Positions 46,154-54,949 of a DNA stretch of 64,000 nucleotides are shown piece after piece (positions within the stretch are counted from its first letter, which is position 1; the number at the start of each line of letters is the position of its first letter). Under the pieces are notes generated by a model. It ran no database searches. It saw only the letters and a list, made by a program, of their open reading frames with translations, and had not been told where the DNA came from. The DNA lies in assembly GCA_012965515.1 (NCBI GenBank), contig DTSE01000200.1, positions 1 through 64,000 on the forward strand. Reading direction: 5' to 3'. Source of the DNA: Candidatus Melainabacteria bacterium (GTDB taxonomy: Bacteria; Cyanobacteriota; Vampirovibrionia; Obscuribacterales; Obscuribacteraceae). Both the position numbers and the translations under genes were made by a program.

Positions 46154-46188
46154 TAAAAAGACAGGCACCACTACATGCGGTGCCTGTC
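46154..46188 (-). terminator. minus-strand rho-independent terminator
   Basis: GACAGGCACC and GGTGCCTGTC form a perfect 10-bp stem with a 9-nt loop. On the minus strand it is followed by CTTTTTATAAG. The nearest upstream minus-strand gene (Rieske protein) ends 740 bp away, so it may end a separate transcript. Confidence 0.75.
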
Positions 46189-46547
46189 GCTGACGTTATC
46201 CCTAGGAAGTGGTTTTTCCGAAACACAGTCAATTACATCGACTAAAAAGATGCATTACTGCTATCCCTAAATCCAAAATTTTGACCTTGTCGGAGACCAC
46301 GCCATCAGTCCGAGTTCCGGTATCTATGCGGTTTTCATTCATTTCAGATTCCATTTTTATTATGGTAAATCTGCGGCTCAAGCCCAAGTTCGTTAACCAA
46401 ATTTTCAACATTTCGCATCGCCAAGCTGCAGGATACTCGGGAGACTTCGCAGCTAAGCAGGCTGGTTTACGTAGATTCGAAGATGAAAAAACGACGCCGG
46501 AACTATATCAGGCGCCGAGAAAAGTCTAGGTTATGTTTCTCCAGCCC

Positions 46548-46580
46548 GGCAGCCTCAGACGCTCTGAGGCTGCCACTTTT
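46548..46580 (+). terminator. plus-strand terminator-like hairpin
   Basis: GGCAGCCTCAGA and TCTGAGGCTGCC form a perfect 12-bp stem with a 3-nt loop CGC, followed by ACTTTT. No plus-strand protein gene precedes it. Confidence 0.75.
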
Positions 46581-46747
46581 AGCTGTTTTCCAGCCCGAAA
46601 GACTGGAAATATCATGCAATGGAATTATTCAAATTTTACTCTCGTCAAAACTGCGCAAACCCTCCATAGTGCAAGAATCTGGGCTATCAAAACGAAGGTA
46701 AATTGAACCTTCCAATAACTTTTATACAAAAACTTTTTCGCCTCGTC

Positions 46748-46769
46748 AACGGGTCACGCCGTTTTTTTT
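46748..46769 (+). terminator. plus-strand terminator with eight-T tract
   Basis: AACGG and CCGTT form a 5-bp stem around GTCACG, and the T-tract continues as eight T. The short stem makes it weaker than its neighbour. Confidence 0.5.
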
Positions 46770-46926
46770 AGATCTCGAAAACCATCTGCCTAGCTGCATT
46801 TGCGGGCACATAAAATTTCGCACTATCGAAAATGTTCAAAAATTGTGGCTTCTCAAAAACCTTAAAAATATGGTGCCCTTTTGGGAAGTTTCAAAATGCT
46901 CCTGGCTGGCACCCAACATGCACATC

Positions 46927-47832
46927 TCAACCGCCAGTGTTTGCACGCCATAGTCGACGAAAGTGATCAATGCCTCTGTCACTAGGAAACAATTTCTCTT
47001 CTACAGCTTCGCTGGTATCCAACGGTCTCTGAGAGAGAACCACTCTGCGATCCTCATTCAGAATGACTGAATTTGAGCGGTTGAATATCGGAGCAAGAAA
47101 GGGATTTAACAGAGGAACAGTAATCACGCCCTGATATGCTCGAAGATATAAGCGAGTTTGCAAAGCCGTCATCGGGACGAACGCAATGAACTGAAAGAAT
47201 TTTCGTGCCCGGATAGTCAGAAGCCAGAGATTTGGAAAGATAAATTGAATGGTCGGAATATCATTATTCTCCACGTCAACGTACATGCTTATTCGACGGT
47301 CATTGCAATCAATCCGTCTCGTACCGCTAACATCGAGGCCGCGGCCAATTGTTTTTCGATGCACGAACGGCAAATGTGCATAGTCAAGTTGGTTCTCGAC
47401 GCACCTCGAAATATGTGTTGGCCACTCATGGATGGACTGGTAAGAAACCAACCCGTCACTGAGTTCATCAAACCAGGGCGGCGAGTCCGGTAAGTTATCG
47501 CCCTTTTTTAGCCAAACAAAACCGTTGCGCTCTAACACTTCGTGAGTTTCTACTTTCAGATTGGGAGCAGCCCTTCCTGTTTCAGGAACCAAAGAACATG
47601 CTCCGGTCGGGTCAAACCTAAAGCCGTGAAAAGGGCATGTGATGCAATCGTCAACCACCTCTCCAAGACTCAGACTCGCAGATCGATGAGGACAAGCGTC
47701 GATCTGCATGTGAATCTCGCCAGCAGAATCACGCCACAAAACGAACTTCTTCGAGAATAAGAAGACCGAAATAGGTTTCCTTCCAATTTCCATACTAGAA
47801 GCAACTACATACCAGGCGTCCGGCACCTGCAT
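46927..47832 (-). CDS. Rieske non-heme iron oxygenase
   Basis: A 301-residue oxygenase component. The Rieske [2Fe-2S] site is C47-x-H49 and C66-x2-H69 (CPHR, CPFHGF). The mononuclear iron site begins NQLDYAHLPFVH, with Asp150 as the bridging residue and His153/His158 as ligands. It is closest in look to the pheophorbide/cholesterol-desaturase (KshA/PaO) branch. The substrate is unknown and no reductase or ferredoxin gene is adjacent. AAGGAG 7 bp upstream sets the ATG at 47832. Confidence 0.88.
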   Translation of the reverse strand: MQVPDAWYVVASSMEIGRKPISVFLFSKKFVLWRDSAGEIHMQIDACPHRSASLSLGEVVDDCITCPFHGFRFDPTGACSLVPETGRAAPNLKVETHEVLERNGFVWLKKGDNLPDSPPWFDELSDGLVSYQSIHEWPTHISRCVENQLDYAHLPFVHRKTIGRGLDVSGTRRIDCNDRRISMYVDVENNDIPTIQFIFPNLWLLTIRARKFFQFIAFVPMTALQTRLYLRAYQGVITVPLLNPFLAPIFNRSNSVILNEDRRVVLSQRPLDTSEAVEEKLFPSDRGIDHFRRLWRANTGG

Positions 47833-48030
47833 TCGACTACTCCTTCGCGTTGAGTAAAGCAATCACGGTTGATCAAAATCACAACAACTGCTTTACTTGA
47901 TGAACGAAATCCACTCCCAAACTGCGTCACCAAGCCACTTTCAAGCCAATTTGTCATTATCCTTCATTCGTGTGAACTTCGAGTGAACAAGACAAAATTG
48001 TTCAGAGTTCGACCAAAGGAGATTTTCACT

Positions 48031-48414
48031 ATGGGCATCCTGGTTCTGAAGGCAGCATATGCTCTAAATGTTTTGATCTTGGCGCCAGTTTTGGTTTCGA
48101 TGTACAGCGACGTTAATGCGCCGATTAGAGCTTTGCAGGGCACCATCGAGAACTCGGAAGGACTGCGCTTGCTGGTCGCATCTCTGTGGTCAGCTATTCT
48201 GCTTCTATCGTTAGCCGGATTCTTTTGGCCGAATCTCTTTCTTCCTGTTCTGATACTGCAAGTTGTATACAAGTCGTTGTTTTTGCTGACTTACTGCATT
48301 CCGAAACTTAGAGCAGGGAAAGTGGAAAATGTGCCCATAGGCTTGTCAATTTCATTTCTACTGATCGTACTTACCTACCCGATACTGATTTTCTATGGAC
48401 TCAGTGCGAACTGA
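48031..48414 (+). CDS. small four-helix membrane protein
   Basis: A 127-residue protein with four hydrophobic segments (AAYALNVLILAPVLVSMY, LLVASLWSAILLLSLAGFF, FLPVLILQVVYKSLFLLTY, LSISFLLIVLTYPILIFYG). AAGGAG lies 9 bp before the ATG at 48031, so a longer upstream frame is rejected. I do not recognise a family. It ends 9 bp before the first of the two direct repeats that bound the accessory block. Confidence 0.7.
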   Translation: MGILVLKAAYALNVLILAPVLVSMYSDVNAPIRALQGTIENSEGLRLLVASLWSAILLLSLAGFFWPNLFLPVLILQVVYKSLFLLTYCIPKLRAGKVENVPIGLSISFLLIVLTYPILIFYGLSAN

Positions 48415-48423
48415 TCAACTTGA

Positions 48424-48471
48424 ATGCCAAAGGGGACATATAGGGGCCATAATTGCTAATCACCCGCCCCA
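48424..48471 (+). repeat. direct repeat A (left end of accessory block)
   Basis: This 48-bp element matches 57335-57382 at 44 of 48 positions, in the same orientation; weaker similarity extends about 16 bp further upstream. The minus strand reads TATGGCCCCT, ATATGTCCCCT, TTTGGCAT, i.e. a tandem ATGGCCCC-type motif that resembles integrase arm sites. An A-tract follows. Confidence 0.8.
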
Positions 48472-48557
48472 AAAAAAAGGCTCCTTCTTCGCGTTTCCGG
48501 AGACGCGGGAAAAATTGTTGAATCGGCTTGGTAGCGCATATGGTGCTACCAACCAAA

Positions 48558-49838
48558 CTAAACAGCAAACGACCAGAGCGCCGATAAGGGCAAGGCAATC
48601 CGGCCAGCACCGAAAGAGAGCATGTCGTCACCGAGATAAACAACAAAACCGGCACCTCTATAGCTCTTTCCAGGTCCTTCGCTTAGAAACCAATTGATGT
48701 GTCGGAAATCGTCCGCGCCGACGGTTGCGGCGCACTTCATTTCGAACAACGCAAGTAGCCTACCGGGCGCCTCCGCAACAATATCAATCTCGCGCGCTTC
48801 TTGCCGCCAGTGATACAAACGCCAGCGCTTCCCAAGATATGAAAGTGACTTTTCCAATTCTATAAACAAAAAGCTCTCCAGCAAATGTCCCAGCGCGACG
48901 GGATTAGCACCGGGACCAAAGCTGTCTCTATCCTCGCCGCGTAAAGAAGTGGCGCAGCCAGTATCCAAAAAGTGTAGTTTGGGAGCTCGGATTTCCCGCT
49001 TTCCACCAGATGATGTCCAGGCGCCAAGTCTATGCACGATTCCAAGTCGCGAAAGAATGTCTATGTAGTCGTTAACTGTCTCCTTGCGAGCTCCAAGCAC
49101 ATTGCATAGAGCAGCGATGTTAAGTTCCTCTGCCGTTCGCACCGCCATCTGATCGATGAGGCGGCGCATCATATCTGGCTTTCGGACCTCGGCAATTGGA
49201 GATACATCACGCTCAACAATGCTATCGAGATAGCTCAGGTAACGTTGAACACGATCCCGATCATCGAGCTTTCTGATTTCAGGAAAACCACCGCGCACAA
49301 TCAAATCAATGGCGTCAGCTCTAGAATAACCTACCGGCTTGGGCAGCGCGCCCAGACAAGCCTGGGGACTCTCCTCCACTGAATCGAGCAGACGACAAGG
49401 CGCTTTGTTCGCGATCTCTGCAGAGCTAAACGGGCGCAGGGTGAGGGTCATGACTCGCCCGGCCAATGAGTCATATGCCTTTCCAGATGTGAAAATATCG
49501 GACGAACCAGTAAGCACATACTGACCGGGCCGATGGTCCGCATCAACAATACGCTTTAGTGCAAATGTAATCTCCGGGAGTCGCTGCACCTCATCGATTA
49601 CGATTGGAAGGCCTGTGTTGCGTGCATCTTCAGAGAGAAGCAGAAGCTGCCCGTAAGGATCGACTTCAAGTGCCTCCCGCATAGCATCATCGTCGAGCGT
49701 TATATAGCGAGCGGTGGAAATCAGGTCCTTGACCATTGTCGTCTTGCCGGCTTGCCTCGGGCCTACGATGTTTACGACACGGCTCGTGCCTAGAGCGCGC
49801 TCTATCCGGGTCGCGAGATGCCGCGGAACGACCTTCAC
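48558..49838 (-). CDS. AAA_14 / DUF4143 ATPase
   Basis: A 426-residue protein of the archaeal-type ATPase superfamily common in accessory DNA. Walker A is NIVGPRQAGKTTMV near residue 24 and Walker B is PIVIDEVQRLPE; LTGSSD is sensor 1. A winged helix (NIAALCNVLGARKETVNDYI) links to the DUF4143 C-terminal nuclease-like fold with ALGHLLESFLFIELEK, HWRQEAREIDIV and FEMKCA, a restriction-endonuclease-like E..D..ExK pattern. The role is uncertain. The start is GTG. Three 15-bp repeats lie about 50 bp upstream. Confidence 0.9.
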   Translation of the reverse strand: MKVVPRHLATRIERALGTSRVVNIVGPRQAGKTTMVKDLISTARYITLDDDAMREALEVDPYGQLLLLSEDARNTGLPIVIDEVQRLPEITFALKRIVDADHRPGQYVLTGSSDIFTSGKAYDSLAGRVMTLTLRPFSSAEIANKAPCRLLDSVEESPQACLGALPKPVGYSRADAIDLIVRGGFPEIRKLDDRDRVQRYLSYLDSIVERDVSPIAEVRKPDMMRRLIDQMAVRTAEELNIAALCNVLGARKETVNDYIDILSRLGIVHRLGAWTSSGGKREIRAPKLHFLDTGCATSLRGEDRDSFGPGANPVALGHLLESFLFIELEKSLSYLGKRWRLYHWRQEAREIDIVAEAPGRLLALFEMKCAATVGADDFRHINWFLSEGPGKSYRGAGFVVYLGDDMLSFGAGRIALPLSALWSFAV

Positions 49839-49890
49839 TGCAAGTACCTTCGGACTTTCTGCTAAACACTAGAAGTCTATCACGCCTTCC

Positions 49891-49951
49891 GCAAAAAGGC
49901 TATTAGAAGGCTTGCAAAAAGGCTATTAGCTGCTTAGCAAAAAGGCTATTA
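49891..49951. repeat. three 15-bp direct repeats at 23-bp spacing
   Basis: GCAAAAAGGCTATTA occurs three times without mismatch at 49891-49905, 49914-49928 and 49937-49951. The even 23-bp period, close to two helical turns, suits a protein-binding iteron or operator in front of the DUF4143 gene. Confidence 0.85.
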
Positions 49952-50082
49952 AGCAGCGTCAAGCGGACATTTTGAGGGGGCAAACCTGACATTCGGCGCC
50001 GATTGCCCGTTTGCCACTAATCCGATAGCTCATCACGCTGCTCGCCGCCCCCATAATAATTGTGCAGGCGGCGTCTGCACAA

Positions 50083-50229
50083 CTAGAACGGCTGTTGGTC
50101 ACCACCATTGCTCCCTATGAATTTGAGAAGCGATTCCTCATCAAAGTCCACTTGTTCTAATCGAGCGACTTCGCTTAAGCACTCGATCTCGCGGTCAACA
50201 AGATAGTCTGCAACTGAAATATACGAATC
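50083..50229 (-). pseudogene. out-of-frame continuation of the ankyrin gene
   Basis: In the +1 frame relative to the ankyrin protein's last residues, 48 protein-like codons are open (YISVADYLVDREIECLSEVA, LEQVDFDEESLLKFIGS), ending at 50083. They have no start codon and overlap the in-frame ankyrin stop. The likely reading is a frameshift that removed an acidic C-terminal tail, or a sequencing error. Confidence 0.45.
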
Positions 50230-51515
50230 TCATCGTCCGATTGATGATGAATCGCTGTTCCGCCGAAGTCATCTTGGAGATCCAAACGCGCACCTCCATT
50301 CACAAGAATTTCCGCCGCTTCACGGCTACGCAGGTACCACAATGACCTCCAGCCATCTTCTACTGGTAGATTTGGGTCGGCGCCCGCATCCAGCAATACT
50401 TTCATAATTTCCAATTCGTCGCAATTGGTTGCTGCATTCAAGGCTGTGCCAACGCCACCGCCTAGATTGTTTACGTTCGCCCCTAATGCAATGAGACGTT
50501 CCACGAGCTTTCCGTTGCCTTTCTCAGCAGCTTCCTTCAAAACGACTTCGCCTCTGGGATCAACACGATCAATGTCGGCACCAGCGCGTACAAGAATTTC
50601 AACAATTTCTGGACATGTCGCCATATTGATTGGTTGAAGTCCAACATCCTCTTCAGCAAGAGCGTTTGCACCGGCGTTCAAAAAGAGTTGAGCAGCATCA
50701 GCTTGTTCATGCTTGACCGCTGTCATTAGCGGAGTCTCTTCATATGAATCGAGGATGTCTACGTCAACGCCGAGAGACAAAAGCCAGTTGATCATCTCCG
50801 TTTGACCTTCTTGCGCTGCATAGTGGAGACAGGTCATACCGCATCGCCCCTGTTCATCTATGGATGATCCAGCATTGAGCAACATCTTTGCCTTTTCAAT
50901 ACTGCGAACACAAATCGACAAAAGAAATGCCGTTCTATCCCATGACTCGCACTCAAACAGACCCTCGGGCTGGGCAAGTGCCCGCGATAAATCTTCAACT
51001 GTTCCAAACACAACCGCATACATCACAGGGGACCAGCCGAGGTCTTCTATGGTTATGCCATATTCGAAAAACAACTGTATTCGCTCCCACTCACACGTGC
51101 GAGAAGCCTCCATCAATGCAGAGTTAATTTCTCTTGGATCTTCTCTCGGATCAACCCCCTGTTCTAACAAACCACGCACGAAATCCGTGCTAACACTTGG
51201 ATACAACAGATAAGAAGCATGCTCTGGGCGGATTGGTTGCGCGCCATTTGCTAGCAGGAAGTGAAACTTGTCAGGCTGGTACTTTGACGCAGTTAGCGGA
51301 GTAGAGGTCCATGTTTTAGATACCGCATTCACGTCAGCACCGTGCTCGATTAGCAACGCAAGCACAGAAACGTCAGCCTTTCTGCTTCCGGCGGCCCAAA
51401 TTAAGGGGGTTGCACCGGTAGAGTCGTCGTTATGTTCATCGACCGGCACCCCCGCTCGCAGCTGCCTTAGGATCGCTTCTTTATCTCCGCGCGACGCGGC
51501 TTGATGAATCTGCAC
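50175..51515 (-). CDS. ankyrin-repeat protein
   Basis: A 446-residue cytoplasmic protein with about ten ankyrin units, many with the consensus TPLxxAxxxG..EivxxLLxxGAdvn. Examples are ATPLIWAAGSRKADVSVLAL, GMTCLHYAAQEGQTEMINWL and LEIMKVLLDAGADPNL. It has no other domain and would bind a protein partner. The start is GTG, 2 bp after the stop of the upstream TPR gene, so the two are translationally linked. The end may be frame-shifted (see 50083-50229). Confidence 0.88.
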   Translation of the reverse strand: MQIHQAASRGDKEAILRQLRAGVPVDEHNDDSTGATPLIWAAGSRKADVSVLALLIEHGADVNAVSKTWTSTPLTASKYQPDKFHFLLANGAQPIRPEHASYLLYPSVSTDFVRGLLEQGVDPREDPREINSALMEASRTCEWERIQLFFEYGITIEDLGWSPVMYAVVFGTVEDLSRALAQPEGLFECESWDRTAFLLSICVRSIEKAKMLLNAGSSIDEQGRCGMTCLHYAAQEGQTEMINWLLSLGVDVDILDSYEETPLMTAVKHEQADAAQLFLNAGANALAEEDVGLQPINMATCPEIVEILVRAGADIDRVDPRGEVVLKEAAEKGNGKLVERLIALGANVNNLGGGVGTALNAATNCDELEIMKVLLDAGADPNLPVEDGWRSLWYLRSREAAEILVNGGARLDLQDDFGGTAIHHQSDDEIRIFQLQTILLTARSSA

Positions 51516-51517
51516 AA

Positions 51518-52819
51518 CTAATGCTCCATATCTTCCTTTGGCAACGCCTGAAATCCGATACTTCTTGCAGCCTCGAAATCCTTATCCGCTAGATCCTGTT
51601 TGTCCAAGCGCCTGTATACTTTTGCCCTCCAATAGTAATGTTCACCATCCAAAAGCGTCGGATCAAGCGCGATACTTTCCGTAAGTTCCACGAGAGCGAG
51701 ATCCAAGTTTCCTTGCCCCAAATAAGACAGTCCTCGCAGAAAATATGTGTCTGCATCTGCGGGATCGATCTTCAGACACTGAGTTAGATCTTCCATTGCT
51801 TGCTCATACTTTCGAAGCCGGTAATATGCTCTAGCTCTTTCTCGTAATGCATAGTGACGATCTGAACTGAGATCAAGAACTTTCGAAAAATCTTCAACAG
51901 CAAGTTCATGCTCCTTCAGCTGAGCCTGAGTCCAAGCCCGCCATTTGTATCCCTCAACTTCTTTTCGAATCGGACTCCAATACAAATGACGCCGATCATA
52001 TTTACAACTACACCTCTCAACATGGTCCGAGAGACTAATTTCCAAAACGCGGGAAAAATCGTGTAGTGCAAGCTCATAGTTTTTCAGCATGGCATATGTC
52101 TTTCCACGCAAAAGAAAAGCTCTGACTGATCCTGGCTCTAAGAATATCGCGCGATTTAGGTGACCTATCGCATCCTTGTAATTTCCAAGCCTGAACTCTT
52201 TACTGGCGCGCCGTATGTGAAATGACTTGTTGTGCGTAATTGCGGACAATACCCACCGTGCGCGCCTCTGAATGCCTTTATCTTCAACCTGAATTCGATT
52301 TTCAACTTCTGTTTTGAATTCCTTTGTTGTGACACGCCTAGCTAATTTGCAAAACCAGCGAAACTCGCGCCTGTCTCGAAAGTCTATTGCTGCCAGCACA
52401 ACGCTCCGCAAGCGTTGCGCGTCTGTTGCGCTAAGTGTCAATCGACAAATGATGCGAAGCAAATCTGCTTTGATGTATCCGGATCTGAAAAACCAAGGAT
52501 CAATTTCGAGAAACGTTATCGCGGCATCCAAATGTAACGACTCACCTCGTTGCAATGACTCGAAAGATTCCCAAAACTGATCAGGATAAGCCTCATCTAG
52601 CGTTCGGTGGAAGAGTGCCGCTGCTTGCTTCCAGACTATTTCTTCTTCAAATCTACCATTGATCCGCTGAAACAACTTATATGCATCATCACAGAGTACG
52701 CGGGCGCTTTCAACGCGTTCAGCCATAACACGCAGATTATATGGCTTAGGCGTCGGCGAGAGTTCATCTAACCTCTCCCTGAGCGCTTTTAGTTTAGTTT
52801 TTCTGCGTGCTTCTGACAT
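51518..52819 (-). CDS. TPR protein with unknown N-terminal domain
   Basis: A 433-residue cytoplasmic protein. The first 200 residues are helical and basic and are not recognised. Residues 210-425 hold about five TPR units of the tetratrico 34-residue type (EFRLGNYKDAIGHLNRAIFL, MLKNYELALHDFSRVLEI, RLRKYEQAMEDLTQCLKIDP, GQGNLDLALVELTESIALDP). It is the first gene of a two-gene operon with the ankyrin protein. Together they look like two protein-binding scaffolds of one system. Confidence 0.85.
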   Translation of the reverse strand: MSEARRKTKLKALRERLDELSPTPKPYNLRVMAERVESARVLCDDAYKLFQRINGRFEEEIVWKQAAALFHRTLDEAYPDQFWESFESLQRGESLHLDAAITFLEIDPWFFRSGYIKADLLRIICRLTLSATDAQRLRSVVLAAIDFRDRREFRWFCKLARRVTTKEFKTEVENRIQVEDKGIQRRARWVLSAITHNKSFHIRRASKEFRLGNYKDAIGHLNRAIFLEPGSVRAFLLRGKTYAMLKNYELALHDFSRVLEISLSDHVERCSCKYDRRHLYWSPIRKEVEGYKWRAWTQAQLKEHELAVEDFSKVLDLSSDRHYALRERARAYYRLRKYEQAMEDLTQCLKIDPADADTYFLRGLSYLGQGNLDLALVELTESIALDPTLLDGEHYYWRAKVYRRLDKQDLADKDFEAARSIGFQALPKEDMEH

Positions 52820-53058
52820 TTTTTTCGTGACTCGGTCAATTGGTGTGCCTCATAAGGAAATATACCAACGGAAGATGTTCGTTAAAAGGTAGCCCCCGCC
52901 TATCTGCCAGGCGACCAGCCTACCGCCGAACTCCCGGCGCGAAGCCCAAGTCCTTCGGATGCCTTCGGCAGGCTTCACGCCAGGCCCCCAGTTCGACGGT
53001 ATTCAGGCAGAACGGCAGATGCGTGCGGAGGGAATTCATCATATGCTCGACGCGTTTT

Positions 53059-53523
53059 TCATGGGCGCGCGATTTGAAGAAGCCCCCAAAAATAGTCAAA
53101 ATGTCCTAAACAAGTGGGTCCGACAGGCAGGATAAACGGGCCAGGCGCCCAACGCCTAAACATGCGATCATTGTTGACTTTTGCGGTGTGCCCATTTCTG
53201 GAAGCCTTGGTGCCCAAGTCCCAAGAAGCGCAATTGCTGATTCGTTTGAGGCGTGCCCAGCGAAAATCAGTATAAAGATCCGCATCCCGAGCCCAAACAA
53301 CATTTGAAACCATGGCATTTTGGCGGCGCCCGTTTTCCAGATTCTTATGTCCGGCAAGAGTTTCACGGAGCGCCTTTGCTAAATGTTGATTGCCTTTGAT
53401 TGCAATGAACGAATGCGCGTTTTCGCTACGCTCCAGATTTTTGCTGAAATCAAAGGAATTTCGTGCATCTAAGCGCCATAATTCGTAGTTCTGGTGAATA
53501 AAAGATCGGCATTCAGCAAGCGC
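53059..53523 (-). pseudogene. open frame without a credible start, possible gene remnant
   Basis: A minus-strand frame of 154 codons lies between two stops. Its sequence looks protein-like (ECRSFIHQNYELWRLDARNS, NAHSFIAIKGNQHLAKALRE, TLAGHKNLENGRRQNAMVSN), but the first ATG is 70 codons in (53313) and lacks a ribosome site. I read it as a fragment that lost its 5' end. I do not recognise the family. The flanking 52820-53058 and 53524-53575 hold nothing clear. Confidence 0.35.
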
Positions 53524-53575
53524 TCAGAGACAGGGCAACTTTGGCGCCTATTTCGCCATGCGATAGAATTGAATC

Positions 53576-54355
53576 ATGCGCGTCGTCAAAGTCTTATTCA
53601 TTCCTGCTCTCTGTACGGTTGCTCTCTCGACCTTGTTGCCGCTCGGCGCCATAGCGGACGGACTCATGCGAAACGGACATGTTGCTGGTCCACACACAAC
53701 GCTTGTTTTGACTCGCGAGCAGAGAGAACAATTACGAAAAGGAGCATACAAAATAAGTCTCACCCCAGACCAACAGCAGACCATGCGCGCTAGCACTGGT
53801 GTTACCGGCGTCACAAAGGTCTCTGTTTTACCCAAGACAACTAGAACCTGTACGTGTGAGTTGGAAGACGTTTCGGCTAGGATTAGCGCCAAGACAATTG
53901 AAGTCGCTGATAGTCAATTTGGACGACGCTTTGATAGGTTTAGGTACAACTACGCTTACTGGGCGAAAATCAAACTCGCAGAAAACAAAGAAGCTGCGCT
54001 GAAGGCGCCTTCAAAAGCGATAATTTTGCGGAAGGAAGCTTCTAAGCTTGGTCCCGATGAAGTCAATCGCGCGTCTGAATTGCTGAAAAAAGCTATTGCA
54101 ATAAATCCTGAATATACGCTAGCTCGGCAACTGCTAGCTTTAAACTACACTGATTACAGCCCTGGCAAGCAATCATTGATTCAGCGCAAAAGGAAGTATG
54201 AAGAGGCAATTGCGCTGGTGCGAGGACGAGACGCAGAGTTGGAAAAACACCTGAGCTATCAACTTCATCTGATCAATGAAATGATCGACGCTAAAAAAGA
54301 GGTGACAGAATTCAATACAAGTCGGGTCTTGAAGCCGCTCTTAAAGTACTGGTGA
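53576..54355 (+). CDS. exported protein with short TPR region
   Basis: A 259-residue protein with a signal peptide (VLFIPALCTVALSTLLPLGAI, cleaved after IA). The N-terminal mature part is Thr/Gln-rich with a CTCELE motif. Residues 140-220 form TPR-like helices (NRASELLKKAIAINPEYTLA, YEEAIALVRGRDAELEKHL). No ribosome site is obvious before the ATG. It resembles other exported TPR proteins of this genome and is convergent with the next gene. Confidence 0.65.
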   Translation: MRVVKVLFIPALCTVALSTLLPLGAIADGLMRNGHVAGPHTTLVLTREQREQLRKGAYKISLTPDQQQTMRASTGVTGVTKVSVLPKTTRTCTCELEDVSARISAKTIEVADSQFGRRFDRFRYNYAYWAKIKLAENKEAALKAPSKAIILRKEASKLGPDEVNRASELLKKAIAINPEYTLARQLLALNYTDYSPGKQSLIQRKRKYEEAIALVRGRDAELEKHLSYQLHLINEMIDAKKEVTEFNTSRVLKPLLKYW

Positions 54356-54359
54356 AGAC

Positions 54360-54857
54360 TCACGTGTCATAAATGCCAGAATCCCAAGGCTCTGTGAACG
54401 CCATTACATTGCCAGGCAGAACTTCCACAACCCAATAATCTTCGTACTTAGTGGGAATCATGCCAAACATCTCGCCGCCATGCTCCACTGCAAACGGTTT
54501 CACTCTAATGTCTTGATATTCGAGGGTACCCAGTTGTGCTAACCATTCGCTTCTTAACGCACGAGCCTTTTCTCTATCAAACGTCTCACGCGGACCAAAA
54601 TTCTCTATCTTTGACTCAACCAGGTTTCCTTCGTCATCAAAGAGAAACAAAGTGACAAACTCATCTCCGCCAGGCATGAAAATCGGGGCGAAAAAGAACT
54701 GTCTCCCATCGGCAGTTTTTCCAATGTAGCTCGCATGATAATCGTCATGCTCAATCAAAATTATCTCCGGCGCTCCTTCATTCTGAGGCTCGCTTTTTGA
54801 CTTAAGCTCTTCTTTCAGTAGCTCGAAGCTACGTAGAATCTCGTCTTTTCCGTACAT
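54360..54857 (-). CDS. hypothetical small globular protein (immunity-like)
   Basis: A 165-residue soluble acidic protein. Beta-rich stretches such as EIILIEHDDYHASYIGKTAD, QFFFAPIFMPGGDEFVTLFL and YEDYWVVEVLPGNVMAF resemble the single-domain immunity proteins seen in polymorphic-toxin loci, but I cannot name a family. AGGAA 6 bp before the ATG at 54857 decides the start over a TTG at 54878. No toxin gene is adjacent. Confidence 0.6.
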   Translation of the reverse strand: MYGKDEILRSFELLKEELKSKSEPQNEGAPEIILIEHDDYHASYIGKTADGRQFFFAPIFMPGGDEFVTLFLFDDEGNLVESKIENFGPRETFDREKARALRSEWLAQLGTLEYQDIRVKPFAVEHGGEMFGMIPTKYEDYWVVEVLPGNVMAFTEPWDSGIYDT

Positions 54858-54949
54858 TTGAATTTCCTTTCCGACCAAGGAGGAATTGAAAGGCCTATTC
54901 TACCAGCACGTTCAAAGTGAGACTGTCAGCAATCAACCAATGAAGAGGG

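Larger units (their letters stand above)
45810..46926. other. 1.1-kb gene-free region with three terminator-like hairpins
   Basis: No frame here has a good start, ribosome site or recognisable protein. The longest plus frame, 46209-46529, has low-complexity, non-protein-like sequence. Three hairpins with T-tracts at 46154-46188, 46548-46580 and 46748-46769 imply transcription through the region in both directions, so small RNA genes are possible. Confidence 0.5.

Noticed and set aside
46209-46529. 106-codon plus-strand frame in the silent region
   Set aside because: No ribosome site, no hydrophobic core pattern and no recognisable motif; the region is more likely noncoding or an RNA gene.
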